Assembly: GCA_003170115.1 (NCBI GenBank)
Contig: PMZS01000329.1
Location: 1 to 13,138, forward strand
Direction of reading: 5' to 3'
Length of the DNA: 13,138 bases
From: Spirochaetaceae bacterium
GTDB lineage: Bacteria; Spirochaetota; Spirochaetia; SZUA-6; Fen-1364
Both the position numbers and the translations under genes were made by a program. Every line of letters begins with the position of its first letter. Within the stretch, counting starts at the first letter, position 1. The notes under the pieces were generated by a model. The model did no database searches. It had not been told where the DNA came from and saw only the letters and a program-made list of their open reading frames with translations. Shown here one piece after another: positions 1 through 7,454 of this stretch.

Positions 1-20
1 GTGCTCTCCCGGGAAGTCAT
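1..20 (-). CDS. Possible start of a further gene of the leftward operon (partial)
   Basis: An ATG at 20..18 on the minus strand overlaps the TGA stop of the upstream amidohydrolase in the arrangement ATGA, which is typical of translationally coupled operon genes. Only six codons (Met-Thr-Ser-Arg-Glu-Ser) lie in the window. Purine-rich GGAGG and GGCGGG stretches lie just upstream inside the preceding gene, although the GGAGG is about ten bases away, a little far. No function can be read. The overlap could be chance, so this is only a candidate for continuation of the operon beyond the left edge. Confidence 0.3.
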
Positions 21-1072
21 GCCCGCCAGGCCTCCTCCACCCGCTTCACCGCGGACCCGTTTCTCACGCTCCGAAGGACGCTCATCCCGTTTTCAAAGAA
101 GACCTGCCGAATCCTCTCCTCTCTCAGGCCGGCGGCCCTCCCGGCAGTGACAACCGCAAGCGCGATTTCCTGTGCCATGTACGTCGCACTGATGCCCTCT
201 GCCCGCACGCGGAAAGCGCTTGCCGGGGCGTCGCTGGTTACCACGTCCACCCAGTGATCCGCCACGCGCACCCGCCTTCCCACCATTGCCGCAACGGGAA
301 AATCGGTGGCGAAAAGGACACGGGAGCTCTCGATCCCGTCGAAGACCATCCGAAGGACGGTCTCATCCATCACCATGGACGAGTCGAGATAGACGTTGGA
401 GAGATCTCTCAAGGAGCCGATCGCGCGCTCCATTTCGGAGGGCATGTAGCAGCGGCCGCAGTGTGCGAGCACGATCTTCGCGCCCGGCCAGCCCTCGCTC
501 AGCCATCGCACGCCTTCCTGGACCTCGGGATCGGCCAGCCGGCCGGTGCGCGGGACGTGGAGGAGGACCACGAGCCCGAGATCCTGAGCGATATCCATTT
601 CATTCGGCCCCAGCATCTCCTGGATAGTCGTTCGGCCGTAGTCATCGCCGTGCCAGGGCAGGTACACCTTGAACCCCAGGAACCTGCCCGCCTCCAGCCG
701 CTGTCGGATCACGTCCGCGGGGACGCCCAGAGGCGAGCCGACAATCATGAGGGGATACATGCCGTGCGTTGCTCCGGCATAGGCAGCGTACTTGGTGTCC
801 TTCTCATTGTCCGCCGAGGGCGTTGGATAGCCGAAACAGACGGCGCGGTACTCCCGATCCGGGAAGCACCTGCGCCCGTCTTCGGAGAGGCGCTCCACGG
901 GGTAGTCTTCGTCGGCCACCATGTAGGTGCCGCCGCGCGCCCCGCTCTTCCATGGCACCGCGTGCCAGTCGGACTTCCGCCACACGTGCGCGTGAAAATC
1001 GAGGACTCTCGGGGGCAGAAACGGAGCGATTCGCTCCTGGTAGAACGCGGGATCCACGTGCATGCCGGTCAT
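17..1072 (-). CDS. Amidohydrolase 2 family (TIM-barrel) metal-dependent hydrolase, paralogue A
   Basis: This is a predicted cytoplasmic TIM-barrel hydrolase of the PF04909/COG2159 type, a family of hydrolases, lactonases and non-oxidative decarboxylases. Metal-site signatures are in order: HAHVW at residues 27-31 (His27, His29), FKVYLPW with Lys135, a strand ending in His172 (LLHVPR), His204 (VLAHCGR) and Asp257 (FATDFP). The length of 351 residues is normal and there is no signal peptide. Translation could start at the ATG at 1072 or at the ATG at 1063. Neither has a good Shine-Dalgarno site; the gene starts 24 bases after the upstream permease stop, so coupled translation is likely. It is the last complete gene of the left importer operon and is clearly related to the amidohydrolase at 5577-6617. 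In this context a sugar-lactone or similar hydrolytic step is plausible, but the substrate cannot be read from the sequence. Confidence 0.87.
   Translation of the reverse strand: MTGMHVDPAFYQERIAPFLPPRVLDFHAHVWRKSDWHAVPWKSGARGGTYMVADEDYPVERLSEDGRRCFPDREYRAVCFGYPTPSADNEKDTKYAAYAGATHGMYPLMIVGSPLGVPADVIRQRLEAGRFLGFKVYLPWHGDDYGRTTIQEMLGPNEMDIAQDLGLVVLLHVPRTGRLADPEVQEGVRWLSEGWPGAKIVLAHCGRCYMPSEMERAIGSLRDLSNVYLDSSMVMDETVLRMVFDGIESSRVLFATDFPVAAMVGRRVRVADHWVDVVTSDAPASAFRVRAEGISATYMAQEIALAVVTAGRAAGLREERIRQVFFENGMSVLRSVRNGSAVKRVEEAWRA
1023..1037. repeat. Intragenic 15-bp perfect palindrome sharing a 13-base core with the 4414 site
   Basis: GGAGCGATTCGCTCC is a perfect inverted repeat with 7-base arms around one central base, lying some 12 codons into the amidohydrolase gene. 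Its core GAGCGATTCGCTC (1024-1036) is identical to the core of the palindrome at 4414-4428. It encodes Glu-Arg-Ile-Ala-Pro here, so coding constraint is an alternative explanation. If it binds a protein it would be a promoter-distal operator. Confidence 0.4.
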
Positions 1073-1096
1073 CGCGTTGTCGGGCCGGGCAGGTGC

Positions 1097-1936
1097 TCAG
1101 CCCTTCAACCCGCCAGCCAGGAGGCCGGCAACGAAACGCTTCTGCAGCGCGAAGAAAATGAAGACAAGCGGCAGGGTGTAGTAGACGATGCCCGCCATCC
1201 CGATATTGTACAACACGTTTTCCTTCTGGTCGGCGTAGCTCATTGCGATCTTGATGGCAAGGGTGCTTTTCTCATCGCTCAGGAAGAGAACCGGCATCAG
1301 GAACTCGGACCACGACCACTGGAACGCGAAAATTCCCGCTACGATCACGCCGGTCTGCACAAGGGGGAACATGATCCGGAAGAAGATCTGGAAACGGCCC
1401 GCCCCGTCCATCCGCGCCGATTCCTCGAATGAGTTCGGAATAGTGGAAAAGAACTGACGGAAAAGGAAAATGATGAAGGGGATGCCCGAAAGTCCCCAGA
1501 TGAACCAGAGGCCCCTCTGATTCACGAACCCGACCCTGGACATCACCATGTACAGCGGCATGATCGTCACCATGACGGGGATCATGAGCGTGGAGAGCAC
1601 GAGCAGAAAGAAGGCCCTTGATTCCCGCACCTGGAACCGGGAAAACGCGTAGCCGGCGAAGCAGCTGCTCATGATTGCAGGCACGGCGTACAGGATCGTG
1701 AGGATCAGGCTGTTCACGAGGTACTTGCCAAAATTCACCAGGGTCCACGCCAGCACGTAGTTCTCCCAGACGGGCTTCTCGGGGAAGACCTTGGCGGGGA
1801 GATGGTAGAGCTCGTCCATTCTCTTCAGCGATGTGACCACCATGCTGACCAGGGGCAGGAAGAATGCAACCACGAAGATCGCAAGCACTATGAACCTGAA
1901 TGTTGCGGACAGCCGGTTTCGAGCCTCGATGTTCAT
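1097..1936 (-). CDS. Carbohydrate ABC transporter permease, MalG/UgpE type (left importer)
   Basis: This inner-membrane permease belongs to the CUT1 family and forms the translocation pore together with the permease encoded just upstream. Its 279 residues are the usual MalG-like length. A hydrophobic segment at about residues 15-37 is followed by five further membrane stretches. The cytoplasmic EAA loop that docks the ATPase is visible at about residues 171-191 (EESARMDGAG followed by FRIMFPL). The start at 1936 lies three bases after the TAG stop of the MalF-type gene, and a GAGG ribosome site overlaps the end of that gene, so the two are co-translated. The domain assignment is firm. The transported substrate is not identifiable, although the genes around it point to a sugar or sugar-like compound. 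Confidence 0.93.
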   Translation of the reverse strand: MNIEARNRLSATFRFIVLAIFVVAFFLPLVSMVVTSLKRMDELYHLPAKVFPEKPVWENYVLAWTLVNFGKYLVNSLILTILYAVPAIMSSCFAGYAFSRFQVRESRAFFLLVLSTLMIPVMVTIMPLYMVMSRVGFVNQRGLWFIWGLSGIPFIIFLFRQFFSTIPNSFEESARMDGAGRFQIFFRIMFPLVQTGVIVAGIFAFQWSWSEFLMPVLFLSDEKSTLAIKIAMSYADQKENVLYNIGMAGIVYYTLPLVFIFFALQKRFVAGLLAGGLKG

Positions 1937-1939
1937 GCC

Positions 1940-2887
1940 CTACCTCTTCTCGTCCGCTTCCGTATACACCCAGAAGCCGCCGAACTTGACGAACAGGATC
2001 GTCAGCACGAGGACGAAGGCAAAGAGGACCCAGAGCATGGCCATGCCGTAGGCAAACTTGTGCTGGCCGCTGATGATGTAGTACGCGCGGGACATCACGA
2101 AGAAGATGTCGTTGGGCGGCGGGTTGAGCATGACCCAGTTGCCGCGGATGACGCGGGGGTTCATGATGTAGGGCTGGATGAACGCCTGCATGGCGTAGAT
2201 GAAGCTCATGACGAGCTGGAAGAAGATGAAGGGGCTGATGAGCGGAAGCATGATGTGGCGCATGCGGCGGCCATATCCCGCGCCGTCGATCGTGGCCACC
2301 TCGTAGAGCTCGCGGGGCACCGTGGACAGGGCTCCAAGGAAGATGATCATGCTCCAACCTGCCTGCCAGAAGGAAAGCAGCAGGATGGATCCCATGGGAC
2401 TCTGCTGCATCCATGGCACGCCCGTGCTGAGAAGGCCCAGACGCACAAGCAGGATATTCAGGAAACCCGTGTCCCTCTCAAGGAAGATCCGGAAGATCCA
2501 GCCCACCGCCACAAGCGGAATCATGTAGGGGAAGTAGAGGATCGTGCGAAAGAAACCTCGACCGGGAAGCTCGCGGTCCAGGAGAAGCGCGAAAATGAAG
2601 CCTGTCACGACCCCGATCAGGGTGTTTGCAACCGTGTAGACAAAACTCACCCAGTACGAGCTCAGGACCTCCGTGTCCTTGAAGAGGGTGATGTAGTTCT
2701 TCAACCCGACGAACTTGATCTCAACCGGAAAAGCGGAGCGGTTCGTCAGGGAGATCACGAACCCCCAGGCGATAGGCACGACCTGGAGCAACAGGAAACC
2801 GAGGAGCCAGGGGGCCAGGAAGATGTAGAAAGATACTCTCTTGTGCCGCTCCAGCGGCGAGGCTCCCAGTCGCGTGATCGCTGCCAT
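1940..2887 (-). CDS. Carbohydrate ABC transporter permease, MalF/UgpA type (left importer)
   Basis: This inner-membrane permease of the CUT1 family is the partner of the MalG-type protein encoded three bases downstream. The first membrane span is at about residues 20-45 (with APWLLGFLLLQVVP), and several more follow. The EAA loop is at about residues 193-216 (ELYEVATIDGAGYG followed by IMLPL). I chose the ATG at 2887, giving 315 residues, because a run of seven G (2899-2893) sits four bases upstream. The alternative GTG at 2908 would add seven residues and would place that ribosome site inside the gene. An intrinsic terminator lies between this gene and the solute-binding-protein gene, so its expression probably depends on read-through. 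No ATPase gene accompanies the pair. Confidence 0.93.
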   Translation of the reverse strand: MAAITRLGASPLERHKRVSFYIFLAPWLLGFLLLQVVPIAWGFVISLTNRSAFPVEIKFVGLKNYITLFKDTEVLSSYWVSFVYTVANTLIGVVTGFIFALLLDRELPGRGFFRTILYFPYMIPLVAVGWIFRIFLERDTGFLNILLVRLGLLSTGVPWMQQSPMGSILLLSFWQAGWSMIIFLGALSTVPRELYEVATIDGAGYGRRMRHIMLPLISPFIFFQLVMSFIYAMQAFIQPYIMNPRVIRGNWVMLNPPPNDIFFVMSRAYYIISGQHKFAYGMAMLWVLFAFVLVLTILFVKFGGFWVYTEADEKR

Positions 2888-2892
2888 GACGT

Positions 2893-2899
2893 CCCCCCC
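2893..2899 (-). promoter_or_regulatory. Ribosome binding site that sets the MalF-type permease start
   Basis: On the minus strand a run of seven G lies four bases before the ATG at 2887. It supports that start over the in-frame GTG at 2908, which has no comparable site. Confidence 0.6.
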
Positions 2900-2911
2900 A
2901 GAGTGCACACT

Positions 2912-2943
2912 AAAAAACGGGCCGCACCAGGCGGGTGCGGCCC
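2912..2943 (-). terminator. Intrinsic terminator between the binding-protein and permease genes
   Basis: Two perfect 10-base arms, GGGCCGCACC (2919-2928) and GGTGCGGCCC (2934-2943), enclose a five-base loop. Read on the minus strand the stem is followed by one G and then six T (2917-2912). It sits 16 bases after the stop codon of the solute-binding-protein gene and 24 bases before the permease start. This is the usual device for making far more binding protein than permease from one transcript. Confidence 0.85.
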
Positions 2944-2959
2944 TCGAAGCGTTGCCGCG

Positions 2960-4267
2960 TTATCGGCCCAGCTCGGCCTTCCCGTCCGCGAAGAGCTTGT
3001 TCAAACCGGAATACCAGTTGTCGACGAACTTGTCCATCGTGATCTCGCCCTTCACGAGCGCCTCCGCGTTCTTCGTCCATATGGGATCCCAGGCGGGCGC
3101 GGTTGTCCAGCCCGAGGTCTGCCATGGCTTGAAGTACTTCGCGTCATCCAGGGCGATCATCTTGCGCGACTTGTCGTACGCGTTCGCTTCCGGGAGCAGA
3201 GGCTCCAGCGATTTCAGCGCCGGAATGCCCCAGCCTGTCGTTGCGCGCTCCCTGCCGTAGTCCCCGCCGATGTACCACTCGAAGACCTTGAATGCCTGGT
3301 CAGGCACCCTGGTCTTGGCATACATGACGACGCCGGTGGCGCCGAGGGTGTTCGTGACCCTGGGTCCACCCTTGACGAGGACCGGTGTCGGGGCCCACCC
3401 GTACTTCTTTTCGAACCCGGGGTTCGATCGGAGCTGCGCGCCGAACCAGTACCCCAGCTGCACAATGGCCACCCGGTCAGACTGGAAATTCGCGCCGGCC
3501 CAGCTTGGCGCCGGGTTCTTCACGTTCGGGACAACGCCGTCCACGAACATCTGCGCGAAGTACTTCCAGATTTTGCTCATCTTCGGGTCGTCGTTCATGA
3601 TCGACTTGTCGGCGTCCTTGAAGACATTGAGCCCCGACATGTACGCCATGTCCGAAGCGAGGAATTTCCACCAGCCGGTGCCGATGTCATATCCCCAGGT
3701 CGTCACTTTTCCCGAGCCATCCTTCTTCGTCAGCTTCTTGGCCAGCGCGTACATCTCGTCGTACGTGATGGGAACCGTCTCGCTCAGGAAGGGAATGCCA
3801 GCCGCCTTGAACATTTCCTTGTTGTAGGTGATGGCGCCGATGTTGTTGTAGTCCTTCGTCAACCCGTACCACGGACCTTTGCCGAAGTCCTTGCCGTCGA
3901 ACTGGTAATTGACGTTCCCGAGCAGGTCAATGTCGGACATCTTGAGGACCTTGCTCTTCTGCAGATACGACGTGATGTCCTTGAAGAGGCCACGGGGGAC
4001 ATAGTAGGCAAGATCGGAGCCTTCACCGATGTTGATGAGGTCCGAAGCGTTTCCCGATGCAGCTTCCGCGATCATCTTCGTGTAATCCGGCTCGGTCCTG
4101 ACAATCGTGATCTTGTCAGGGTTTTCCTTGTTGAACTTCTCGACAAAGGCCGCGGGAAGGTCGGCGTCACTGGACATGAACTTCACTGTCGCCGGAGCCG
4201 CGTGACCCATGACGGGCAGAAGGAGCGGCAGGACGATTGTGATCAGAAGCCTCCTGAGAATCTTCAT
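2960..4267 (-). CDS. Extracellular solute-binding protein, family 1 (left sugar importer)
   Basis: This periplasmic binding protein delivers substrate to the permease pair encoded downstream. The start at 4267 is fixed by AGGAGGT five bases upstream and by the signal peptide that begins there (MKILRR, then a hydrophobic run of ITIVLPLLLPVM). This gives 435 residues rather than a longer form starting at 4306. Cleavage is expected near residues 23-26 (GHA/APA). There is no lipobox cysteine, so the mature protein should be soluble. The mature part has the expected features of SBP_bac_1 proteins: an early FNKENPDKITIV segment, then DLINIGEGSDLAYYVPRG, and a GATGVVMYAKTRVPDQAF stretch typical of sugar binders. 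It is rich in Trp and Tyr, as carbohydrate sites often are. A promoter at 4325-4353 drives it. The specific ligand is unknown. Confidence 0.92.
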   Translation of the reverse strand: MKILRRLLITIVLPLLLPVMGHAAPATVKFMSSDADLPAAFVEKFNKENPDKITIVRTEPDYTKMIAEAASGNASDLINIGEGSDLAYYVPRGLFKDITSYLQKSKVLKMSDIDLLGNVNYQFDGKDFGKGPWYGLTKDYNNIGAITYNKEMFKAAGIPFLSETVPITYDEMYALAKKLTKKDGSGKVTTWGYDIGTGWWKFLASDMAYMSGLNVFKDADKSIMNDDPKMSKIWKYFAQMFVDGVVPNVKNPAPSWAGANFQSDRVAIVQLGYWFGAQLRSNPGFEKKYGWAPTPVLVKGGPRVTNTLGATGVVMYAKTRVPDQAFKVFEWYIGGDYGRERATTGWGIPALKSLEPLLPEANAYDKSRKMIALDDAKYFKPWQTSGWTTAPAWDPIWTKNAEALVKGEITMDKFVDNWYSGLNKLFADGKAELGR

Positions 4268-4271
4268 GAAT

Positions 4272-4278
4272 ACCTCCT
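4272..4278 (-). promoter_or_regulatory. Ribosome binding site of the left solute-binding protein
   Basis: AGGAGGT on the minus strand ends four bases before the ATG at 4267. It decides the start in favour of the signal-peptide Met over the upstream in-frame start at 4306. Confidence 0.75.
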
Positions 4279-4324
4279 GTTGGTTGAGAAAATTTGGTTC
4301 AGACAACCTTTCATCGCAAAGTCA

Positions 4325-4353
4325 ATGAGAACATAGGCATTTGCAGATGTCAA
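4325..4353 (-). promoter_or_regulatory. Sigma70-like promoter of the left importer operon
   Basis: On the minus strand a perfect -35 TTGACA (4353-4348) is followed by a 17-base spacer and a -10 TCTCAT (4330-4325, four of six consensus bases). Transcription would begin near 4318, leaving a leader of about 50 bases before the solute-binding-protein start. It lies in the 177-base gap after the URO-D-like gene, which otherwise contains only the palindrome at 4414-4428. Confidence 0.6.
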
Positions 4354-4413
4354 GCAAAATAGGACCCGCGCGCTGATCAAACCAGTCACCTCCCATCACA
4401 AATTAGACAGAAT

Positions 4414-4428
4414 TGAGCGATTCGCTCA
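4414..4428. promoter_or_regulatory. Operator-like 15-bp palindrome upstream of the left importer
   Basis: TGAGCGATTCGCTCA is a perfect inverted repeat of 7-base arms around one central T. It is centred about 100 bases upstream of the predicted start of the left importer transcript and 17 bases after the stop of the URO-D-like gene. No T tract follows, so it does not look like a terminator. A close relative lies on the start point of the rightward promoter (10281-10295, 12 of 15 bases identical). I infer a transcription factor site; the factor is not in the window. Confidence 0.5.
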
Positions 4429-4444
4429 CCGCGGCGTGGCATTG

Positions 4445-5569
4445 TCATAAGGGCTTGCTGCGAGCGGCTCGGCAGACTTCCCGCGCATGCTGGACAATGT
4501 AATCCGCTTTCTCCACAGAGTCGACATCGGCGGCGATGAAGAGCCGGGTGGGATCCAGGGCGCCGCATAAGGCATCGATCTCGTGCCTGAAGTCGGCCTT
4601 CCCGCCGTGCGCTCCCGAGTACATGAGCTGCACGCTCTTGCCCCCGTCCTGGATGCGGCGAAGAAGGCTCAGCCATTCCGATGGAAGGGGCGCGCCGGCC
4701 CCCTGGATCCACTGCACGCAGTCCAGGCTCTCCAGCTCGAGGATTCGCGGCAGATGCTGGAGCGCACCGGGACCGTCCAGGTGATAGATGCTCCGCTCCA
4801 CGTGCTCGCAGGAGGCGCGCGTGTCATCCAGCACGAACTGGTCGAACATGGCGGGGCTGATGAGGCAGGAGAAATCGTTCTGCCCGACGCAGATGAAGCG
4901 CTCCGCGCTCCAGCCGTACGTCCAGTTGGTCGTGCCCTGCCCGCCCGGGAGGATGAGGTCGGACACGGTGTCGACAATCTCTTTCCACAGCCGGGTCATC
5001 TGCCCCATCGCGCGGACGATGACGGCAGGATCCGTCACGAGGTCCAGCATGAGGCGCTCGGGCCCGCGCATCGCCCCGAGGCCGTCGATGCCGGTGTGCA
5101 GATCAGGATATGCGGTGACCCACCGGCCCTTCCCCCGCTCGACGGATGCGCGCAGGATCGCGAGGTACGCGCGCCACCAACGGTTGTCCGGCCGGATTCT
5201 GAAATCGGTAAAATCCGCCCAGTCCTCGATGAAAGGTTTCGTCCAGGATGTGTTGTCCCTGGTGCTGAACGAAAGTCCGCCGCCGAGCCATGCGGCAAAC
5301 TGGTCCGGCCCCAGCCACGGATTGTGAATCGGCAGAGAGTCCGCGGCGAAGTACGTGTGGGAGAGAGCGTGCTCGGTCTTCGTGATCTGGTAGTCAACGT
5401 TCGTCCACTGCTCCTCGTCGGACGGGGGTGCCACGGGAGGAGTGCCCGGTGCCGCGCCGGGCACCGTGACCCAGAGGAGAGGGTATTCTTCCAGCTCTCC
5501 TCTCCAGAACGCCTCGTTGCGCTGGAGCGCGGACTTTAACCGGGTTTCCGGAATCCAGGGTGTGGTCAT
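4445..5569 (-). CDS. Uroporphyrinogen decarboxylase (URO-D) superfamily protein
   Basis: This 374-residue soluble protein resembles the URO-D/MtaA-like TIM-barrel superfamily, which includes uroporphyrinogen decarboxylase and corrinoid methyltransferases. It is too divergent to be a housekeeping HemE. Recognisable parts are a central DLHTGIDGLGAMRGPERLMLDL segment (about 156-177), a late strand YHLDGPG (His263, Asp265) followed by ILELESLDCVQW, and a C-terminal strand FIAADVDSVEKADYIV. The metal-binding His-x-Cys of MtaA-type methyltransferases is not seen; His-Leu-Asp is present instead. The ATG at 5569 follows GAGGGGA, which overlaps the stop of the amidohydrolase gene seven bases upstream, so translation is coupled. 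No corrinoid protein or methyltransferase partner is nearby. Relatives of this kind occur in sugar-utilisation clusters without known function. A carbon-carbon lyase or methyl-transfer role are both possible. Confidence 0.72.
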   Translation of the reverse strand: MTTPWIPETRLKSALQRNEAFWRGELEEYPLLWVTVPGAAPGTPPVAPPSDEEQWTNVDYQITKTEHALSHTYFAADSLPIHNPWLGPDQFAAWLGGGLSFSTRDNTSWTKPFIEDWADFTDFRIRPDNRWWRAYLAILRASVERGKGRWVTAYPDLHTGIDGLGAMRGPERLMLDLVTDPAVIVRAMGQMTRLWKEIVDTVSDLILPGGQGTTNWTYGWSAERFICVGQNDFSCLISPAMFDQFVLDDTRASCEHVERSIYHLDGPGALQHLPRILELESLDCVQWIQGAGAPLPSEWLSLLRRIQDGGKSVQLMYSGAHGGKADFRHEIDALCGALDPTRLFIAADVDSVEKADYIVQHAREVCRAARSKPL

Positions 5570-5576
5570 CGTCCCC

Positions 5577-6617
5577 TCAGAGCTTGAGGAATCTCTTCGC
5601 GTTTTTCTGGAAGATCGCCTCGACGTCGGCCTTGCGAAGCCCTATCCGCTCGACGGCCTTCCGGATCGCCAGGATTTCCTCGTACATGAAGAAGGTGGTG
5701 CGGTCGGACTCCGGCGGGTCGGACTCCCGCATGTTCCGGTCAGCCGAGACGTCACCGTAGAGACCGCGGGGTACGACGTTGATGTACCGTCCTCCCTCGC
5801 AGATACGGCTCATCCTCATCCGCGTGATCGGCATATCGCTCCCGAAGAGGCATCTTTCCGGCCCGAAGGCACGGAGGGCGCCCTCGAAAACACGGTCATT
5901 GGTGTTGGCGGAGAAATCAAAGACCATGTTCCTGGTCACGGAAAGCCGCTGGAACGCATCACCCACGTCCTCGTCGCAGTACGCGCGCCCCACATGCGCG
6001 ATGATCACCCTCACCCGGGGCCAGTTCTTCTCAATCTCCAGCATCTGCGCGAGGTTGACCGGATCGCGCAGCCTTCCGTCACGGGGGATGTGCAGCATGA
6101 CAACGCAACCGCCGCGATTGAGGGCGTCCAGCTGGTGCGGCGGGAGAAAGTCGAAAACCCTTATCTCCTTCTCAGGAATGTAGGCGGCAGACAGGTTGAG
6201 GTAGACTTTCGCGCCAAGGAATTTCCCGTCCCTCATGCGCTTCTCCAGCTCCTTTCCAGTCCAGGTAGGGTGGGCGTAGATGAGGGCGGGGTATCTTGTC
6301 CGGGCGGCGCATTCGCTCACGTAGCCGTTCATCTCGTGGATTGTGTCCGCATCGTAGACGCTTGCGAACATCAGGGGGGTCACCGACTTGCCGGGGAACA
6401 GGAGACGATACCCTTCGACGAGGTCCTCGACGGAGTTGTCTTTCGCCACCCGCGACGGCCAGCTCACAACCCGGGAGAAAGCGTCGTCGCGGAGCCTCTG
6501 GTGCTCCGCCTTCCAGACATGCGTGTGCGCGTCTATGATCTCCGCCGGAAGGAAGTCCTGCAGCGATTCCTGGTAGACCTTGCGGTCCACCGACTTGATC
6601 TCGAACAGCTCCGCCAT
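5577..6617 (-). CDS. Amidohydrolase 2 family (TIM-barrel) metal-dependent hydrolase, paralogue B
   Basis: This predicted cytoplasmic hydrolase of the PF04909/COG2159 type has 346 residues from the ATG at 6617. That start is preceded by a purine-rich GAGGAGGGAGGGG tract; an upstream in-frame start (6683) would overlap the aldolase gene by about 50 bases. Signatures in order are HTHVW (His31, His33), GAKVYLNL (Lys137), MLHIPRDGRL (His176), IIAHVGRAY (His208) and FGSDMP (Asp261). The same landmarks appear at nearly the same spacing in the protein at 17-1072 (HAHVW, FKVYLPW, LHVPRTGRL, LAHCGRCY, FATDFP), so the two are paralogues. The gene lies 16 bases after the aldolase stop and 7 bases before the URO-D-like start. 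Hydrolysis of a lactone, or decarboxylation, within the same catabolic pathway is the likeliest role. Confidence 0.87.
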   Translation of the reverse strand: MAELFEIKSVDRKVYQESLQDFLPAEIIDAHTHVWKAEHQRLRDDAFSRVVSWPSRVAKDNSVEDLVEGYRLLFPGKSVTPLMFASVYDADTIHEMNGYVSECAARTRYPALIYAHPTWTGKELEKRMRDGKFLGAKVYLNLSAAYIPEKEIRVFDFLPPHQLDALNRGGCVVMLHIPRDGRLRDPVNLAQMLEIEKNWPRVRVIIAHVGRAYCDEDVGDAFQRLSVTRNMVFDFSANTNDRVFEGALRAFGPERCLFGSDMPITRMRMSRICEGGRYINVVPRGLYGDVSADRNMRESDPPESDRTTFFMYEEILAIRKAVERIGLRKADVEAIFQKNAKRFLKL

Positions 6618-6621
6618 CGCG

Positions 6622-6634
6622 CCCCTCCCTCCTC
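6622..6634 (-). promoter_or_regulatory. Ribosome binding site that sets the amidohydrolase B start
   Basis: The minus strand carries GAGGAGGGAGGGG ending four bases before the ATG at 6617. It supports that start over the upstream in-frame codon at 6683, which lies inside the aldolase gene. Confidence 0.6.
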
Positions 6635-7449
6635 TATCGAAGCCCGTGGGCCCTGACCGCGTCCTGGGGGTCGCGTCCGTCATTCATGACTTCATTCAAG
6701 GCGGCGATGAGCTCGGCGGGCTTCTCCGCCAAGAAGATATTTCTTCCGAATATGATTCCCCGCGCACCCTGTGTCACGCTGTCCTTTGCCTTTTTCAGTA
6801 CCGCGAGGTCCGTCGAAAGTTTTTCCGCACCAATCGTGAAAACGGGCACGGGTACGTTCCGCACGACCTCGTGAAAACGCTCCCCTGTGAAAAAACACTT
6901 GATCAGGTCCGCCCCCAGCTCCGCCGCCACGCGCGTGACCCTTTTCACCTTTGCGTGCAGCTGTTCCGCCGTGAGATCCTTGTGCTCCACCACGTAGCAT
7001 TCCCCGATCAGGGGGATGCCCAGGCGCTCCTTCTGGCGGACGACTTCGGAAAAGAGCCGGACGTTCTCCGTTTCCAGCTCCTCATTCCCCTTCTCCTCCA
7101 GGAACAATGAGCAGATGACCGCGTGCGCGCCGGCGTGCACCGCGTCGTCCACGGTCGTGGCGATGCAGGTGTACCCGGTGCGGTAGTCCAGCGGATAATA
7201 GAACGAAGAGGACCAGTTGATCCTCACAACCGGAAGGGGCGCCCCTGAACCGCCCATGAGGCCGGAATTGCGGCTCAGCATGAAACGCGACATGAGGAGC
7301 GCGTCCGTGCCCATGCAGTTGCGGATGGCCGCCGCGGGATCTTCGATGCCGGGCTGGTCACCGTATTCCATGACGTGGTCCAGCGCCGAGATAACGAGGT
7401 TTTTCTTGTTTTGGAAAAGCCTTGCGATTCTTAAGTCGATGCCTGACAT
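6634..7449 (-). CDS. Class I aldolase, DeoC/FbaB/LsrF (DhnA-like) family
   Basis: This is a predicted Schiff-base aldolase or related carbon-carbon lyase of 271 residues, the normal size for DhnA-type proteins. The early strand NLVISALDHVME carries the conserved Asp24. A late strand GADLIKCFFTGE places Lys184 where DhnA/LsrF enzymes have the Schiff-base lysine. The C-terminal half shows the phosphate-site pattern of the family (VPVPVFTIGAEK, then GARGIIFGRNIF). I chose the ATG at 7449 because a GGGGGG tract lies five bases upstream; an adjacent ATG at 7452 is possible but closer than usual to that site. An upstream TTG at 7512 would place the promoter inside the gene. A separate promoter at 7480-7508 precedes it, and the amidohydrolase follows 16 bases downstream. 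The substrate is probably a ketose phosphate or related keto compound, but this is not certain because no kinase is present. Confidence 0.85.
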   Translation of the reverse strand: MSGIDLRIARLFQNKKNLVISALDHVMEYGDQPGIEDPAAAIRNCMGTDALLMSRFMLSRNSGLMGGSGAPLPVVRINWSSSFYYPLDYRTGYTCIATTVDDAVHAGAHAVICSLFLEEKGNEELETENVRLFSEVVRQKERLGIPLIGECYVVEHKDLTAEQLHAKVKRVTRVAAELGADLIKCFFTGERFHEVVRNVPVPVFTIGAEKLSTDLAVLKKAKDSVTQGARGIIFGRNIFLAEKPAELIAALNEVMNDGRDPQDAVRAHGLR

Positions 7450-7454
7450 CATCG

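Noticed and set aside
254..1432. 392-codon plus-strand open frame
   Set aside because: Antisense to the amidohydrolase and MalG-type genes, both of which have clear family motifs; no ribosome site or domain was seen for the antisense frame.
1272..2414. 380-codon minus-strand open frame overlapping both permease genes
   Set aside because: It is the same DNA as two well-supported permeases read in another frame, and its product is rich in His, Arg and Pro without membrane segments.
1802..4336. Very long open frame (844 codons) on the plus strand
   Set aside because: It runs antisense across the left importer genes, a terminator and a promoter, and its translation is a low-complexity mix of Arg, His, Glu, Asp and Val with no recognisable domain. 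It is a by-product of GC-rich codon use in the genes on the minus strand.
4414..4428. Reading the palindrome after the URO-D-like gene as a terminator
   Set aside because: The arms leave almost no loop when fully paired, and no T tract follows on the minus strand; an operator fits better.
6309..6317. Further TTCGCTCA / TGAGCGA half-sites within coding regions, for example here and near 585 and 9407
   Set aside because: Only one arm matches at each place. Such 7-8 base matches are expected by chance in GC-rich DNA of this length.
5442..6656. 404-codon plus-strand open frame
   Set aside because: Antisense to the amidohydrolase B gene and the start of the URO-D-like gene; its composition is typical of a shadow frame.
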